NCBI RefSeq assembly: GCF_020297365.1
Contig: NZ_JAIXIG010000016.1
Span: forward strand, 1 to 64,000
Source of the DNA: Curtobacterium oceanosedimentum
Lineage (GTDB): Bacteria; Actinomycetota; Actinomycetes; Actinomycetales; Microbacteriaceae
DNA: 64,000 bases
Reading direction: 5' to 3'
A program made the translations under genes and the position numbers. The notes beneath the pieces are model-generated. The model had not been told where the DNA came from, did not search any database, and worked only from the letters and a program-made list of their open reading frames with translations. Shown one piece after another: positions 53,330 through 62,864 of the stretch. Position 1 is the stretch's first letter, and each line of letters begins with the position of its first letter.

Positions 53330-56307
53330 TGTACCTGCACCGACTCGAGCTCCGCGCGATCGGGCCCTACCCCGAGCTCGTCACCATCGACTTCGCCGCG
53401 CTCGCCGCGTCAGGGGTGTTCCTGCTCGAGGGGCCGACCGGGTCCGGCAAGTCGACCATCATCGACGCCGTCGTGTTCGCGCTGTACGGCGGCCTGGCGG
53501 GGGCCGACGCCAGCTCCGACCGCCTGCACAGCCAGCACGCCGACCCGGCCGTCGAGCCGTTCGTCGACCTCGTGTTCGAGACCGGTGCGGGCACGTACCG
53601 GGTCCGACGCACCCCGCAGTACGACCGGCCCAAGCAGCGGGGGACCGGCACGGTGAAGCAGCAGGCGTCCGCGCAGCTGTTCCGCCTGGCGTCGCCGACC
53701 GACGCCGTCGGCGAGCCGCTGTCGTCCCGTATCCCCGAGGTCGGTGTCGAGATCGCCCGGATCGTGGGCCTCGACCGCGCGCAGTTCCTGCAGACCGTGG
53801 TGCTGCCCCAGGGCGAGTTCGCCCGGTTCCTGCGCTCGCCGGGCGAGGACCGCCGCAAGCTCCTGCAGTCGCTGTTCGGCACCCAGGTCTACGACCGCAC
53901 CGCCGACGAACTCGCCGCACGACGCCGGGCGGTGCAGGCCGAGGTGGACGGTGCGGACGACCGCGTGCGGGACGCCCTGGCCCGCTTCGCGCAGGCCGCA
54001 GGGCTCCCGGACGCCGACGAGCTCGTCGTCCCGCCCACGGTGGCGTCGGTCCGTGCCGACGCCGACGCCGCCGGGGTCGACCGCGCGACCGCCGCGGCCG
54101 TCGCCACCGCCGCCGCCGAGCACGAGCGGTCGGTGACCACCCGGGCCGCCGCACGCGAACGACGGGCGGTGCTGCTGCAGCGACGGGCCGCCCTCGACGC
54201 GGACGCACCGGCGATCGAGGCCGCGCGGACCGCGGTCGCGACGGCCGAGCGCGCCGCCCGCGTCGCCGTGGTGGCCGACGGCCTCGACGCCGCCGCCGCC
54301 CGCGTCGACACCACCTCGTCGGCCGCCGCCGACCTCCGTCGCGGGCACGGCCTGGTCGGCGTCGACGCGGCCGAGGTGCTCCGGCGTCGGGACACCCTGG
54401 CCGACGACCTGTCCGCCGTGCGGCACCTGGTCGCGGTCGAGGACGGCGCCGCCGCCCGCCGCGCCGCCGTCGCCGAGGCCACGGCGACCGCCGAGCGACT
54501 GACCGCCGACCTCGGCCTGCTCGATGCCGCCCTGGAGGCCCGACCGACCGAGCGGGCCCGCATCGTCGAGGACGCCCGCGCCGCATCGGTCACGGCGGCC
54601 GATACCGACGCCGCGGCGCACGAGGTCCGTCGCGTGCAGTCGCTCCGCGCCGACCTCGTCGCCCGCGACCGATCGGCGGAGCGCGTCGTCGTCGCGGAGC
54701 GTGCCGTGGCCGGTGCCCGGCACGTCGCGACCCGGGCACTCGAGACCGAACGGTCGCTGCGCGAGCGTCGCATCGCCGGGCTGGCCGGGGAACTCGGCGC
54801 CGCCCTCGGGCCGGGCGACCCGTGCCCGGTGTGCGGTGCGACGTCCCACCCGTCGGTGGCGACCCCCCAGGACGACCACCCCTCCATCGACGCGGTCGAG
54901 GCCGCCGCCGACGCCAGCCGACGGGCCGACCAGGACCTCGCCGACGCCGCCACGGACCTGGCGGTCGAGCGTGCCGAGCACGAGCGGCTGGTGGGCGTCA
55001 TCGGCGACCTCGACGCCCCTGCCCTCGAGGCCATGGCCGCCGCAGCCGACGACCGGGTCCGTGCCGCGCACGACGCCGCCGCACTCGTCCTGCGGCTCGA
55101 ACGGCAGCGGTCCGAGCACGACGCCGCCACCCGGGCCCTCGAGCGTGACCGGAACGACCTCGACGCTCGGCGCACCGTGCTCGCCTCGTCGGCGGTGTCC
55201 GATGCCGAGCGGCTCGACGCCGACCTCCGGACGGTGCACGACGCCGTGGACCGGCTCGCCGCGCAGCTCGACGACCGCCCGACCTCGCTCCGTGCCGCTG
55301 TCGAGGCCCTCGACGAGCGGCTGACCGTCCACCGCGCCGTCGCCGAGGCGGACGACCGGGCGACGGCGGCAGCGCGTGCCCGTGACGAGCGGCGCGCCGA
55401 GGTCGACCGCGTCCTCGACGAGCAGGGCTTCACCGACGTCGCAGCGGCCCGGGCCGGCGTGCTCGAGGCGGACGTGGTCGCCGGGCTCCGTGCACGGATC
55501 AGCACGGCCGAGGCCGAGCGGGCCGTCGTGCAGGCGGGGCTCGACGACCCGGCGGTGGTCGCGGCGGCCGGCGACGACGCGGAGCAGCTCGACCTGCCGG
55601 CGGCGCAGGCCGATCGGGTCCGCACGGCCGCCGCGCTCGACGAGGCCACCCGACTCGCGGTGACCGCAGCGCACCGCGCCGAGGCCGTGGAGCAGTGCGC
55701 GGCCGAGGTCGACCGCACCGTCCGTGCCCGGCAGGAGACCTCGGCACGCAGCCGCGCGATCGTCCGCCTCGCCGACGTCGCGAACGGCGTGGGATCGGTC
55801 AACCCCACGGGCATCACCCTCGGCACCTACGTGCTCATGCGCCGCTTCGAGGACGTCGTCGCCGCGGCGAACGACCGGTTGCGCGGCATGCTCGCCGGTC
55901 GCTTCACGCTCGAGACCTCCGACGAGCGCGAGTCCGGCTCGCGGGCGCGGCGGACGGGTCTGGCGCTCGCCGTGCACGACCACACGACCGACACCGTCCG
56001 AGACCCCCGCAGCCTGTCCGGCGGCGAGACCTTCACCGTGTCGCTGTGCCTGGCGCTCGGCCTGGCCGACGTCGTGCAGGCCGAGGCGGGCGGCGTCTCG
56101 CTCGGCACGCTCTTCGTCGACGAGGGCTTCGGCACCCTCGACCCGGAGACGCTGGACGACGTGATCGGGCAGTTGTCCCGTCTGACCGCCGGTGGCCGAC
56201 AGGTCGGCATCGTCAGCCACGTCGAGGAGCTCAAGCAGCGGATCCCCGAGCGGATCGCCGTGCGGCGGACCGCGTCGGGCGGCTCGCGCGTCACGACGAC
56301 GGTCTGA
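53329..56307 (+). CDS. sbcC: Exonuclease SbcC (Rad50-like ATPase subunit)
   Basis: 992 residues. The N-terminal ATPase half has Walker A (LLEGPTGSGKSTIIDAVVFA) and a Q-loop (FLQTVVLPQGEFARFL). A long Ala/Arg/Asp-rich coiled coil is broken near residue 500 by the zinc hook GDPCPVCGATSHP. The C-terminal half carries the ABC signature LSGGETFTVSLCLALGLADV and Walker B (LGTLFVDEGFGTLD). It powers SbcD and opens DNA ends. Length and domain order are normal, and the gene is cotranslated with sbcD. Confidence 0.95.
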   Translation: MYLHRLELRAIGPYPELVTIDFAALAASGVFLLEGPTGSGKSTIIDAVVFALYGGLAGADASSDRLHSQHADPAVEPFVDLVFETGAGTYRVRRTPQYDRPKQRGTGTVKQQASAQLFRLASPTDAVGEPLSSRIPEVGVEIARIVGLDRAQFLQTVVLPQGEFARFLRSPGEDRRKLLQSLFGTQVYDRTADELAARRRAVQAEVDGADDRVRDALARFAQAAGLPDADELVVPPTVASVRADADAAGVDRATAAAVATAAAEHERSVTTRAAARERRAVLLQRRAALDADAPAIEAARTAVATAERAARVAVVADGLDAAAARVDTTSSAAADLRRGHGLVGVDAAEVLRRRDTLADDLSAVRHLVAVEDGAAARRAAVAEATATAERLTADLGLLDAALEARPTERARIVEDARAASVTAADTDAAAHEVRRVQSLRADLVARDRSAERVVVAERAVAGARHVATRALETERSLRERRIAGLAGELGAALGPGDPCPVCGATSHPSVATPQDDHPSIDAVEAAADASRRADQDLADAATDLAVERAEHERLVGVIGDLDAPALEAMAAAADDRVRAAHDAAALVLRLERQRSEHDAATRALERDRNDLDARRTVLASSAVSDAERLDADLRTVHDAVDRLAAQLDDRPTSLRAAVEALDERLTVHRAVAEADDRATAAARARDERRAEVDRVLDEQGFTDVAAARAGVLEADVVAGLRARISTAEAERAVVQAGLDDPAVVAAAGDDAEQLDLPAAQADRVRTAAALDEATRLAVTAAHRAEAVEQCAAEVDRTVRARQETSARSRAIVRLADVANGVGSVNPTGITLGTYVLMRRFEDVVAAANDRLRGMLAGRFTLETSDERESGSRARRTGLALAVHDHTTDTVRDPRSLSGGETFTVSLCLALGLADVVQAEAGGVSLGTLFVDEGFGTLDPETLDDVIGQLSRLTAGGRQVGIVSHVEELKQRIPERIAVRRTASGGSRVTTTV

Positions 56308-56323
56308 GCGCGGACGTCGTCGC

Positions 56324-56346
56324 GCCCGGCCGACCGGAGACCGGGC
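56324..56346. terminator. Short hairpin between sbcC and the sortase operon
   Basis: GCCCGG (56324-56329) pairs with CCGGGC (56341-56346) around 11 bases, immediately after the sbcC stop and before the stop of the convergent small membrane gene. Stem is short, and a bidirectional terminator is plausible. Confidence 0.5.
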
Positions 56347-56523
56347 CTACGAGGTCGGCGTCGACTCCACCGTGCCGTCGGGCGGCGGCAGGATGTCGGC
56401 CGCGATCCACGGGAAGACCCACTGGAACAGCACGAAGACGACGGCGGCCAGGAGCACGAGCAGCTCGAGCACCTTGAGCGCGGTGGGACCGGGCAGCAGA
56501 CGCCAGACCAGGGGGAAGATCAC
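56347..56523 (-). CDS. Small membrane protein downstream of sortase E
   Basis: 58 residues from GTG 56523. One hydrophobic helix (TALKVLELLVLLAAVVFVLF), then QWVFPWIAADILPPPDG. It overlaps the sortase stop by four bases (GTGA), so it is translated with it. A similar short gene commonly follows class E sortases in actinobacteria, as I recall. Function unknown. Confidence 0.7.
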   Translation of the reverse strand: MIFPLVWRLLPGPTALKVLELLVLLAAVVFVLFQWVFPWIAADILPPPDGTVESTPTS

Positions 56524-57329
56524 TTGGCGGTCTCCGAGAGTTCCTTGGGGGTGCCCTCGGACGCGGGCATCCAGTAGTCGAGCTTCGCGTGCGTCACGAA
56601 GCGTTCCGCGGCGGACCACATCGGGTGGCAGGCGGTGAGGGTCAGCCAGCGGTCCTTCGCGGTGGGTTCGACGCCGGGCTCGTTCGGCACCGGCGCGATC
56701 GTCTCGATCTTGTCGGGCGTGACGATCTGGCTGTCGGTGACCCGGTAGACGTACCAGACGTCGAACTTCGTCTTCGCGTCCGTGATCCGGACCACGACCG
56801 GGTCGCCCTCCTGCAGCTCCGCGATCTGGTTGAGCGGCTTGCCGTAGGTCACCCGGTGCCCAGCGACGGCGAAGTTGCCGGGGGCGCCGGGCATCGCGGT
56901 GTCCCGGTAGTGGCCGAGCCCGATCGTGTTGAGCACCTGCTCGCGGTCGGTGCCCTCGCCGATGGGGCGGTCGTAGTCGGCACCGAAGCGGGGGATCTGC
57001 ATCGAGCCGAACACGGTCGACGTGCCCGGCGGCTCGTCGAGCACGGGAGCGGTGCCGCGGTGCTCGGTGCCGTCGGTGTCGGGCGGGGTGATCCGGTCGA
57101 GCCCGTCCACCAGCTTCGTCTGCTCGTTGACCGCGACCACGTCGGTCCACCACGCGGTCCACACGACGTACAGCCCGGTGCCGGCGCCGGCGATGATGAG
57201 CAGCTCGGCCAGGAGCGACACCAGGGCACCGCCCACGGTCTGCCGTCGACGGGGAGCGCGACGCGATCGCGATCCGGCGGCGTCGGCACGTGCGCTGCGG
57301 CGCGTCGGGACGCTGTCGTGTGCGGTCAC
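56520..57329 (-). CDS. Class E sortase
   Basis: 269 residues. After a basic cytoplasmic N-terminus a single helix (VGGALVSLLAELLIIAGAGT) anchors an external sortase domain. The catalytic His lies in FAVAGHRVTYGKPLNQI, the Cys in WLTLTACHPMWSAAERF and the Arg a few residues later. Class E sortases in high-GC actinobacteria attach proteins with LAXTG-type signals to peptidoglycan. No substrate with such a signal is next to it. Cotranslated with the short downstream membrane gene. Confidence 0.9.
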   Translation of the reverse strand: MTAHDSVPTRRSARADAAGSRSRRAPRRRQTVGGALVSLLAELLIIAGAGTGLYVVWTAWWTDVVAVNEQTKLVDGLDRITPPDTDGTEHRGTAPVLDEPPGTSTVFGSMQIPRFGADYDRPIGEGTDREQVLNTIGLGHYRDTAMPGAPGNFAVAGHRVTYGKPLNQIAELQEGDPVVVRITDAKTKFDVWYVYRVTDSQIVTPDKIETIAPVPNEPGVEPTAKDRWLTLTACHPMWSAAERFVTHAKLDYWMPASEGTPKELSETAK

Positions 57330-57424
57330 GGGGCTCCTGATCGTCTGGCTGGTCGGACAGGTCTATCAGACCACGTCGACGGGACGGTGACGACGTTCTC
57401 CCCACCCCCGTTAGCGTGGTGCGC

Positions 57425-57856
57425 ATGGAGTTCTGGACCCGACCCTTCCGCAGCGAGGACACCGACGCCGTCGTCGCCCTCTGGGAACGGTGCGGCCTGG
57501 TCCGCCCGTGGAACGACCCGCGGCGCGACATCGCCCGCAAGCGCACGGTGCAACCCGACCTGTTCCTGGTCGCCGGGGCGGTCGGGACGGACGCAGTCGT
57601 CGGCGCGGGCATGGCCGGGTACGACGGGCACCGCGGCTGGGTGAACTACCTGGCGGTGCAGCCGGAGCTGCAGGGGTCCGGGCTGGGCCGGCTGATGATG
57701 GCGGAGTTCGAACGACGCCTGACCGCCCTCGGCTGCCCGAAGCTGAACCTGCAGGTGCGGGCCGGCAACGAGCGGGTGATCGGGTTCTACGAGTCGCTCG
57801 GCTACACCGACGACGACACGGTGTCGCTCGGCAAGCGGCTCATCCCCGACGCCTGA
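57425..57856 (+). CDS. GNAT family acetyltransferase (YpeA-like)
   Basis: 143 residues from ATG 57425; a GTG three codons earlier is also in frame. The YpeA-like order is clear: FRSEDTDAVVALWERCGLVR, PWNDPRRDIARK, GHRGWVNYLAVQPELQGSGL (acetyl-CoA binding loop QGSGLGRLMM), LNLQVRAGNERVIGFYESLG and a final GKRLIPD. It should transfer an acetyl group to an amine; the substrate is unknown. It is divergent from the sortase gene. Confidence 0.9.
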   Translation: MEFWTRPFRSEDTDAVVALWERCGLVRPWNDPRRDIARKRTVQPDLFLVAGAVGTDAVVGAGMAGYDGHRGWVNYLAVQPELQGSGLGRLMMAEFERRLTALGCPKLNLQVRAGNERVIGFYESLGYTDDDTVSLGKRLIPDA

Positions 57857-57878
57857 CGCCCGCAGCCACGGCTCTCGA

Positions 57879-58811
57879 TCACACGAGCGCCAGGGTCACC
57901 GACGCGACGAAGGCCAGCACGATGCCGGTCCACTGCTGCCCGGTCAACCGCTCCCGCAGCACGATCCCGGCCAGCACCACGGTGCCGATCGGGTACAGCG
58001 CGTTCAGGACGCTCACGACGGGCAGGGTCGCGGGGTCGTCGCCGCTGTGCAGGGCCGCCTGGATGCACACGTTCGCCATCGCGTCGAGGACGCCGCACGC
58101 GGCCACCGTGACCAGCAGCCGCAGGCTCCGTGCGCGACCCGACCGACGCCCGGGAGCCGCGGCAACCCCGTCGGGGCGGGCCGACGTCGGGCCGGACACC
58201 GGGCCTCCCGTCCGGAGCACGACGACGAGGGCCGCCGCACCCAGCAGCACCGCCTGCAGCACCCGCGCGACCACCAGCGGGGCGATGCCCGAGCCGCCCG
58301 GCGTCATGTCGTACGCGAGCACGATCCCGCCGAAGCCGCACCCCGCGACGGCAGCGGCGACGACCCCGCGTGCGGTGAGCCGCGCGCCCGAGGCGTCCCG
58401 CACGACCGCGACCAGCACCACGGCGACGACCGCCACGACCAGCGCGCCCGTCGCCAGCGGGGACAGCACCGTGCCGCGGAGCAGCGCGACGACGACCGGC
58501 ACCACGGCGGCGAAGACGGCGGTGACGGGGGAGAGCACGCTCATCGGGCCGATCGCGAGCGCCGCGTAGAGCAGGAGCACGCCGATCCCGCCGGAGACCC
58601 CGGCGACCGCACCCCACAGCGTGCCGGTCCACGAGGGCACACCGCCGAGCACCGCGAGTCCGACCAGCAGCGGCACGATGCCGACGGCCGCCGCCACCGC
58701 GGCGACGGTGACCGGTCGGACCCGGCGCGACGCGAGCCCGCCGAGGAAGTCCGCGAACCCGTAGACGACCGCGCCGGACAGGCCGAACAGGACGGTGAGC
58801 ACGGCTCCCAT
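57879..58811 (-). CDS. EamA/DMT family transporter
   Basis: 310 residues from ATG 58811. Ten transmembrane helices in two related halves, the classical EamA design (VVYGFADFLGGLASRRVRPV; SGGIGVLLLYAALAIGPMSV; ... NVCIQAALHSGD ... LYPIGTVVLAGIVLRERLTG). A Gly/Pro/Arg-rich loop separates the halves. Probably exports small metabolites. It converges on the YpeA-like gene and is divergent from the CPBP protease, with 27 bases between the starts. Confidence 0.87.
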   Translation of the reverse strand: MGAVLTVLFGLSGAVVYGFADFLGGLASRRVRPVTVAAVAAAVGIVPLLVGLAVLGGVPSWTGTLWGAVAGVSGGIGVLLLYAALAIGPMSVLSPVTAVFAAVVPVVVALLRGTVLSPLATGALVVAVVAVVLVAVVRDASGARLTARGVVAAAVAGCGFGGIVLAYDMTPGGSGIAPLVVARVLQAVLLGAAALVVVLRTGGPVSGPTSARPDGVAAAPGRRSGRARSLRLLVTVAACGVLDAMANVCIQAALHSGDDPATLPVVSVLNALYPIGTVVLAGIVLRERLTGQQWTGIVLAFVASVTLALV

Positions 58812-58838
58812 CCTGCCCGGCCCGGTAGCCTGCGTCGC

Positions 58839-59978
58839 GTGAGTGTTCCCTACCAGCGCCTGCCCCGGATCGACGCGCGCTGGAGGTGGTGGCGGCCGCT
58901 CGTCGCCGTCGCGTTCCTGGCGGGGTGGTACCTCGTGTCGCAGATCGTCATCGCGATCGCGTACTTCGTGCCGATCCTCCGGGCACAGGGCGCCGAGGGG
59001 CTCGTCGAGCTGCAGAACGACCTGGCACGCGGTGCGCTCGACCCGACGGACCCCGTCCTGCTGTCGATGTCGCTCGTGTCGCTCGTGGTCCTGCTGCCGG
59101 GCATCCTGCTCGCCGTCAAGATCGCGCGCGTCGGACCGGCGGGCATCCTGTCGTCGACGCGCTTCCGGGTGCGCTGGGCCTGGACGGCGTGGTGCCTGCT
59201 GCCGACGCTCGTCATCGCCGCGTTCATGTTCTGGTGGCAGGGGAGCGGCATGCTCACCGTCGACGGGGGCCTGGCCTGGAACCACGACGTGATCGGCCAG
59301 TCGACCGTCTCCCTCGGCACGCTGACCCTGACGATCGTCCTCGTGGTGCTGCTCGTCCCGTTCCAGGGCGCGGCCGAGGAGTACATCTTCCGTGGGTTCC
59401 TGATGCAGACGATCGCGTCGTGGATCCCGCGTCGCACCGGCACGATCATCGCCGTGGTGGTCTCGACGGTCGTGTTCGCGGTGCTGCACATCCCGAACGG
59501 CTACAACGTCTGGGGCATCCTCGACGTCGGCTCGTTCGGCCTGATCGCGGCGATCATCGTCCTCCGGACCGGCGGGCTCGAGGCCACGGTCCTGCAGCAC
59601 GCCTTCAACAACATCATGATCTTCGTGCTGCAGGCGCCCGGCTGGTCGCGGATCGACCTGACCTCGTCCGACGCGAACGGCACGTGGCAGGGCTGGCTGG
59701 TCACGCTCGGCACGTCGCTCGCGTTCTGGGCCATGGTCGAGTTCCTGGCGTGGTGGCGGGGGCTGGACCGCCGGTTCGCCGGGCACGAGGCACCTCGGTT
59801 CCGCGGTGTGGTCCCGGCCTGGGCGGGCGGCGTCCGCTGGACCCGCCCGGGAGGCACGGGCTGGGCGACCACGCCGGCCCGCGCCGACGACGTGGCCCGC
59901 TCCGACCACCGTGCCGAGCCCGGCACGGACGGCGCCGAGCCCGGCACGGACGGCGCCGACCCCGGCGAGGCGCGCTAG
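58839..59978 (+). CDS. CPBP family intramembrane metalloprotease
   Basis: 379 residues from GTG 58839. The active-site helix GAAEEYIFRGFLMQ shows the EExxxR motif. The other metal ligands are in VLHIPNG and LQHAFNNIMIF, all within predicted transmembrane helices. Such proteases cleave prenyl-processed or membrane-bound substrates. The C-terminal tail holds repeated GTDGAEP units. The frame upstream of 58839 is antisense to EamA. RecQ follows 53 bases downstream on the same strand. Confidence 0.88.
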   Translation: MSVPYQRLPRIDARWRWWRPLVAVAFLAGWYLVSQIVIAIAYFVPILRAQGAEGLVELQNDLARGALDPTDPVLLSMSLVSLVVLLPGILLAVKIARVGPAGILSSTRFRVRWAWTAWCLLPTLVIAAFMFWWQGSGMLTVDGGLAWNHDVIGQSTVSLGTLTLTIVLVVLLVPFQGAAEEYIFRGFLMQTIASWIPRRTGTIIAVVVSTVVFAVLHIPNGYNVWGILDVGSFGLIAAIIVLRTGGLEATVLQHAFNNIMIFVLQAPGWSRIDLTSSDANGTWQGWLVTLGTSLAFWAMVEFLAWWRGLDRRFAGHEAPRFRGVVPAWAGGVRWTRPGGTGWATTPARADDVARSDHRAEPGTDGAEPGTDGADPGEAR

Positions 59979-60031
59979 CCCCGGCTGTGGACGGTTCGGT
60001 GGGTGTCGCCGGTCGCCCGTAGGCTCGTGGC

Positions 60032-61900
60032 ATGAGCACCACGCCCGCGCCCGCCGTCGTGTCTGCTCGCGCTGCCGTGTCCGCACCCCGTGCTGCCGCG
60101 CTCGACGTGCTGCACCGGGTGTGGGGGTACGACGCCTTCCGCGGCGAGCAGGCGTCCATCATCGACCAGGTGGTCGGCGGTGGTGACGCCCTCGTGCTCA
60201 TGCCCACCGGCGGTGGCAAGTCACTGTGCTACCAGGTGCCCGCCCTCGTGCGCGACGGCGTCGGGGTGGTCGTGTCACCGCTCATCGCCCTCATGCAGGA
60301 CCAGGTCGACGCCCTCGCGGCGAACGGCGTGCGCGCCGCCTTCCTCAACTCCACGCAGGGCCCGGACGAGCGCGCCCGGGTCGAGCGCGCGATCGTGCAG
60401 GGCGAGGTCGACATGCTCTACCTCGCGCCGGAGCGCCTGCGGCTCGAGAGCACCCGGGCGCTGCTGGACCGCGCGCGGGTCGCACTGTTCGCCATCGACG
60501 AGGCACACTGCGTCGCCCAGTGGGGCCACGACTTCCGGCCGGACTACCTCGAGCTGAGCATCCTGCACGAGCGCTGGCCCACCGTGCCGCGCATCGCGCT
60601 GACCGCCACCGCGACGCCGCAGACCCACCGCGAGATCTCCGCCCGGCTCGGCCTCGACGACGCCGCGCACTTCGTCGCCGACTTCGACCGGCCGAACATC
60701 CAGTACCGCATCGAGCCGAAGACCGGCGCGCTGCAGCAGCTGCTCACCTTCATCCGCACCGAGCACAGCGGTGACGCCGGCATCGTCTACTGCCTGTCCC
60801 GCAACTCGGTCGAGCGCACCGCGACCGCGCTGGCCGAGCAGGGGATCGACGCCCTGCCCTACCACGCGGGTCTCGACGCCCGGGTGCGTGCCCGCAACCA
60901 GTCGAGGTTCCTGCGCGAGGACGGCGTGGTGATGGTCGCGACGATCGCGTTCGGCATGGGCATCGACAAGCCCGACGTGCGGTTCGTGGCCCACCTGGAC
61001 CTGCCGAAGTCGGTCGAGGGCTACTACCAGGAGACCGGTCGCGCCGGTCGTGACGGGCTGCCCTCCACGGCCTGGTTGGCGTACGGGCTCAACGACGTCG
61101 TGCAGCAGCGCCGGATGATCGACCAGTCCGAGGGCGACGCCGCACACCGTCGGCAGCTCAGCGCCCACCTCGACGCCATGCTCAGCCTGTGCGAGACGAT
61201 CGAGTGCCGCCGCGTCCGCCTGCTCGCGTACTTCGGGCAGGAGAGCACCGCGTGCGGCAACTGCGACACCTGCATCGCGCCGCCGGAGTCGTGGGACGGC
61301 ACCGTGCCCGCGCAGAAGTTCCTGTCCACCGTCGTCCGGCTCGACCGTGAGCGCGGCCAGCGGTACGGCGTCTCGCACCTCGTCGACATCCTGATCGGCA
61401 AGCGCTCGCCCCGCGTGCAGGAGCTGCAGCACGACACGCTGGCGACCTTCGGCATCGGCACCGAGCTGTCCGAGGGGGAGTGGCGCGCGGTCGCCCGGCA
61501 GGTCCTCGCCCAGGGCTACGCGGCGGTCTCGGGCGACGGCTTCGGCACGGTCGTCCTCAGTCCCACCAGCGCCGACGTCCTCAAGGGCACCGTGCAGGTG
61601 CGCATGCGGCGGGACCCGGTCAAGGCACCGCGGGCCGGACGCAGCAGCCGACGCACCGTGGTCACCGACATGCCGCAGGAAGCCGTCGGCCTGTTCGAGT
61701 CCCTGCGCGCCTGGCGTGCGGCCGAGGCCCGCGAGCAGGGCGTCCCCGCGTACGTGGTGTTCAACGACGCGACACTGCGGGGCATCGCCGCCGTCCGACC
61801 AGCAGACGTCGACCAGCTCGGCGAGATCTCCGGGGTGGGTGCCGCGAAGCTCGAACGCTACGGCCGCGCGGTGCTCGACGTGGTCGCGCAGGCCGACTGA
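60032..61900 (+). CDS. recQ: ATP-dependent DNA helicase RecQ
   Basis: 622 residues from ATG 60032. Helicase motifs: FRGEQASIIDQVVGGGDALV, MPTGGGKSLCYQVPAL, the DEAH-box AIDEAHCVAQWGHDFRPDY, ALTATATPQTHREI, YHAGLDARVR and GRAGRDGLPS. A RecQ zinc site (CRRVRLLAYFG, ACGNCDTC) and an RQC winged helix follow. The last 80 residues are an HRDC domain (VPAYVVFNDATLRGIAAVRP). RecQ unwinds branched DNA in repair. A perfect hairpin terminates it. Confidence 0.96.
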   Translation: MSTTPAPAVVSARAAVSAPRAAALDVLHRVWGYDAFRGEQASIIDQVVGGGDALVLMPTGGGKSLCYQVPALVRDGVGVVVSPLIALMQDQVDALAANGVRAAFLNSTQGPDERARVERAIVQGEVDMLYLAPERLRLESTRALLDRARVALFAIDEAHCVAQWGHDFRPDYLELSILHERWPTVPRIALTATATPQTHREISARLGLDDAAHFVADFDRPNIQYRIEPKTGALQQLLTFIRTEHSGDAGIVYCLSRNSVERTATALAEQGIDALPYHAGLDARVRARNQSRFLREDGVVMVATIAFGMGIDKPDVRFVAHLDLPKSVEGYYQETGRAGRDGLPSTAWLAYGLNDVVQQRRMIDQSEGDAAHRRQLSAHLDAMLSLCETIECRRVRLLAYFGQESTACGNCDTCIAPPESWDGTVPAQKFLSTVVRLDRERGQRYGVSHLVDILIGKRSPRVQELQHDTLATFGIGTELSEGEWRAVARQVLAQGYAAVSGDGFGTVVLSPTSADVLKGTVQVRMRRDPVKAPRAGRSSRRTVVTDMPQEAVGLFESLRAWRAAEAREQGVPAYVVFNDATLRGIAAVRPADVDQLGEISGVGAAKLERYGRAVLDVVAQAD

Positions 61901-61912
61901 CCGCGTCTCCTG

Positions 61913-61936
61913 CTGCATGCCGTCAGCGGCATGCAG
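61913..61936 (+). terminator. recQ terminator hairpin
   Basis: CTGCATGCCG (61913-61922) and CGGCATGCAG (61927-61936) form a perfect 10-base stem with a 4-base TCAG loop, 12 bases past the recQ stop. It should separate recQ from the acyltransferase gene. Confidence 0.8.
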
Positions 61937-61986
61937 TCGTCCGGCGCCTGATTACACTCGGAAGCTCGCCACCACGAGGAGGTCCG

Positions 61987-62736
61987 GTGTCCGGTTCGAC
62001 GAAGTTCACCACCGCGCTGAGCCGCGCCGTGGTGACCCCGCTCGCCCGGTTGCTGTGGCGTCCGAAGATCGTCGGGCGGCGGAACGTGCCGAAGCGCGGC
62101 CCGGTGATCCTGGCGAGCAACCACCGCTCGTTCATCGACTCGCCGGCGATCACGCTGATGGCCCCGCGCAAGGTGTCGTTCCTGGCGAAGCAGGAGTACT
62201 TCACGGGAACGGGGTTCCGCGGCGCGGTGTCCCGGGCGTTCTTCGGCGGCATCGGTGCCATCGGCGTCGAACGCGGTGCCGGGTCCGCCGCCCAGCAGGC
62301 CCTCGACCTCGGACTGGCTCGACTGCAGGCCGGCGAGGCCTTCGCCATCTACCCCGAGGGCACGCGGTCCCTCGACGGACGGATCTACAAGGGCCGCACG
62401 GGTGTCGCCTGGCTCGCGCTGACGAGCGGCGCTCCCGTCGTGCCCGTCGCCCTGACCGGCACCGAGGACGTGCAGCCCGTGGGCTCGCGCTTCCCGAAGC
62501 TCGCCCGGGTGACCATCGAGTTCGGCACGCCGCTCGACCTGTCCGGCTTCGGCGAGGCGTCGTCCGGCCGAGCGCGCCGACACGCGACCGACGCGGTGAT
62601 GGCGGCGATCCAGGAGCTCAGCGGGCAGGAGCCGGCCAACGCCTACAACAACCCGCCCGCGGCCACGATCGTCGAGCGCGTCCGTCGCGTGCTCCAGCCG
62701 GACGACCCGACCGCGGCGGCCGTCGACCCGGACTGA
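61987..62736 (+). CDS. 1-acylglycerol-3-phosphate acyltransferase (PlsC/LPLAT family)
   Basis: 249 residues from GTG 61987, preceded by GAGGAGG. The acyltransferase motif HX4D is NHRSFID (His46, Asp51). YPEGTRS (122-128) gives the phosphate-binding block, and VPVALTGTEDVQP matches block IV. It transfers a fatty acyl chain in phospholipid synthesis at the membrane. The Pro/Ala-rich tail ends in charged residues. No partner lipid gene lies nearby. Confidence 0.9.
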   Translation: MSGSTKFTTALSRAVVTPLARLLWRPKIVGRRNVPKRGPVILASNHRSFIDSPAITLMAPRKVSFLAKQEYFTGTGFRGAVSRAFFGGIGAIGVERGAGSAAQQALDLGLARLQAGEAFAIYPEGTRSLDGRIYKGRTGVAWLALTSGAPVVPVALTGTEDVQPVGSRFPKLARVTIEFGTPLDLSGFGEASSGRARRHATDAVMAAIQELSGQEPANAYNNPPAATIVERVRRVLQPDDPTAAAVDPD

Positions 62737-62864
62737 CGAGCCGACACGCACTATTGCACATCTGGAATACCGGTGGTTGAATGAGGGCGTGCCGCCGGCA
62801 CCCCTCCCGCGCGGGACGCCCGAGAACGTCCCGCACCCCGAACCCAGATCGGACGGTCAGCAGC

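Noticed and set aside
53410-56220. 936-codon minus-strand frame antisense to sbcC
   Set aside because: SbcC on the plus strand is complete, with Walker A, zinc hook and signature motifs in order. The antisense frame has only Gly/Val/Arg-rich sequence.
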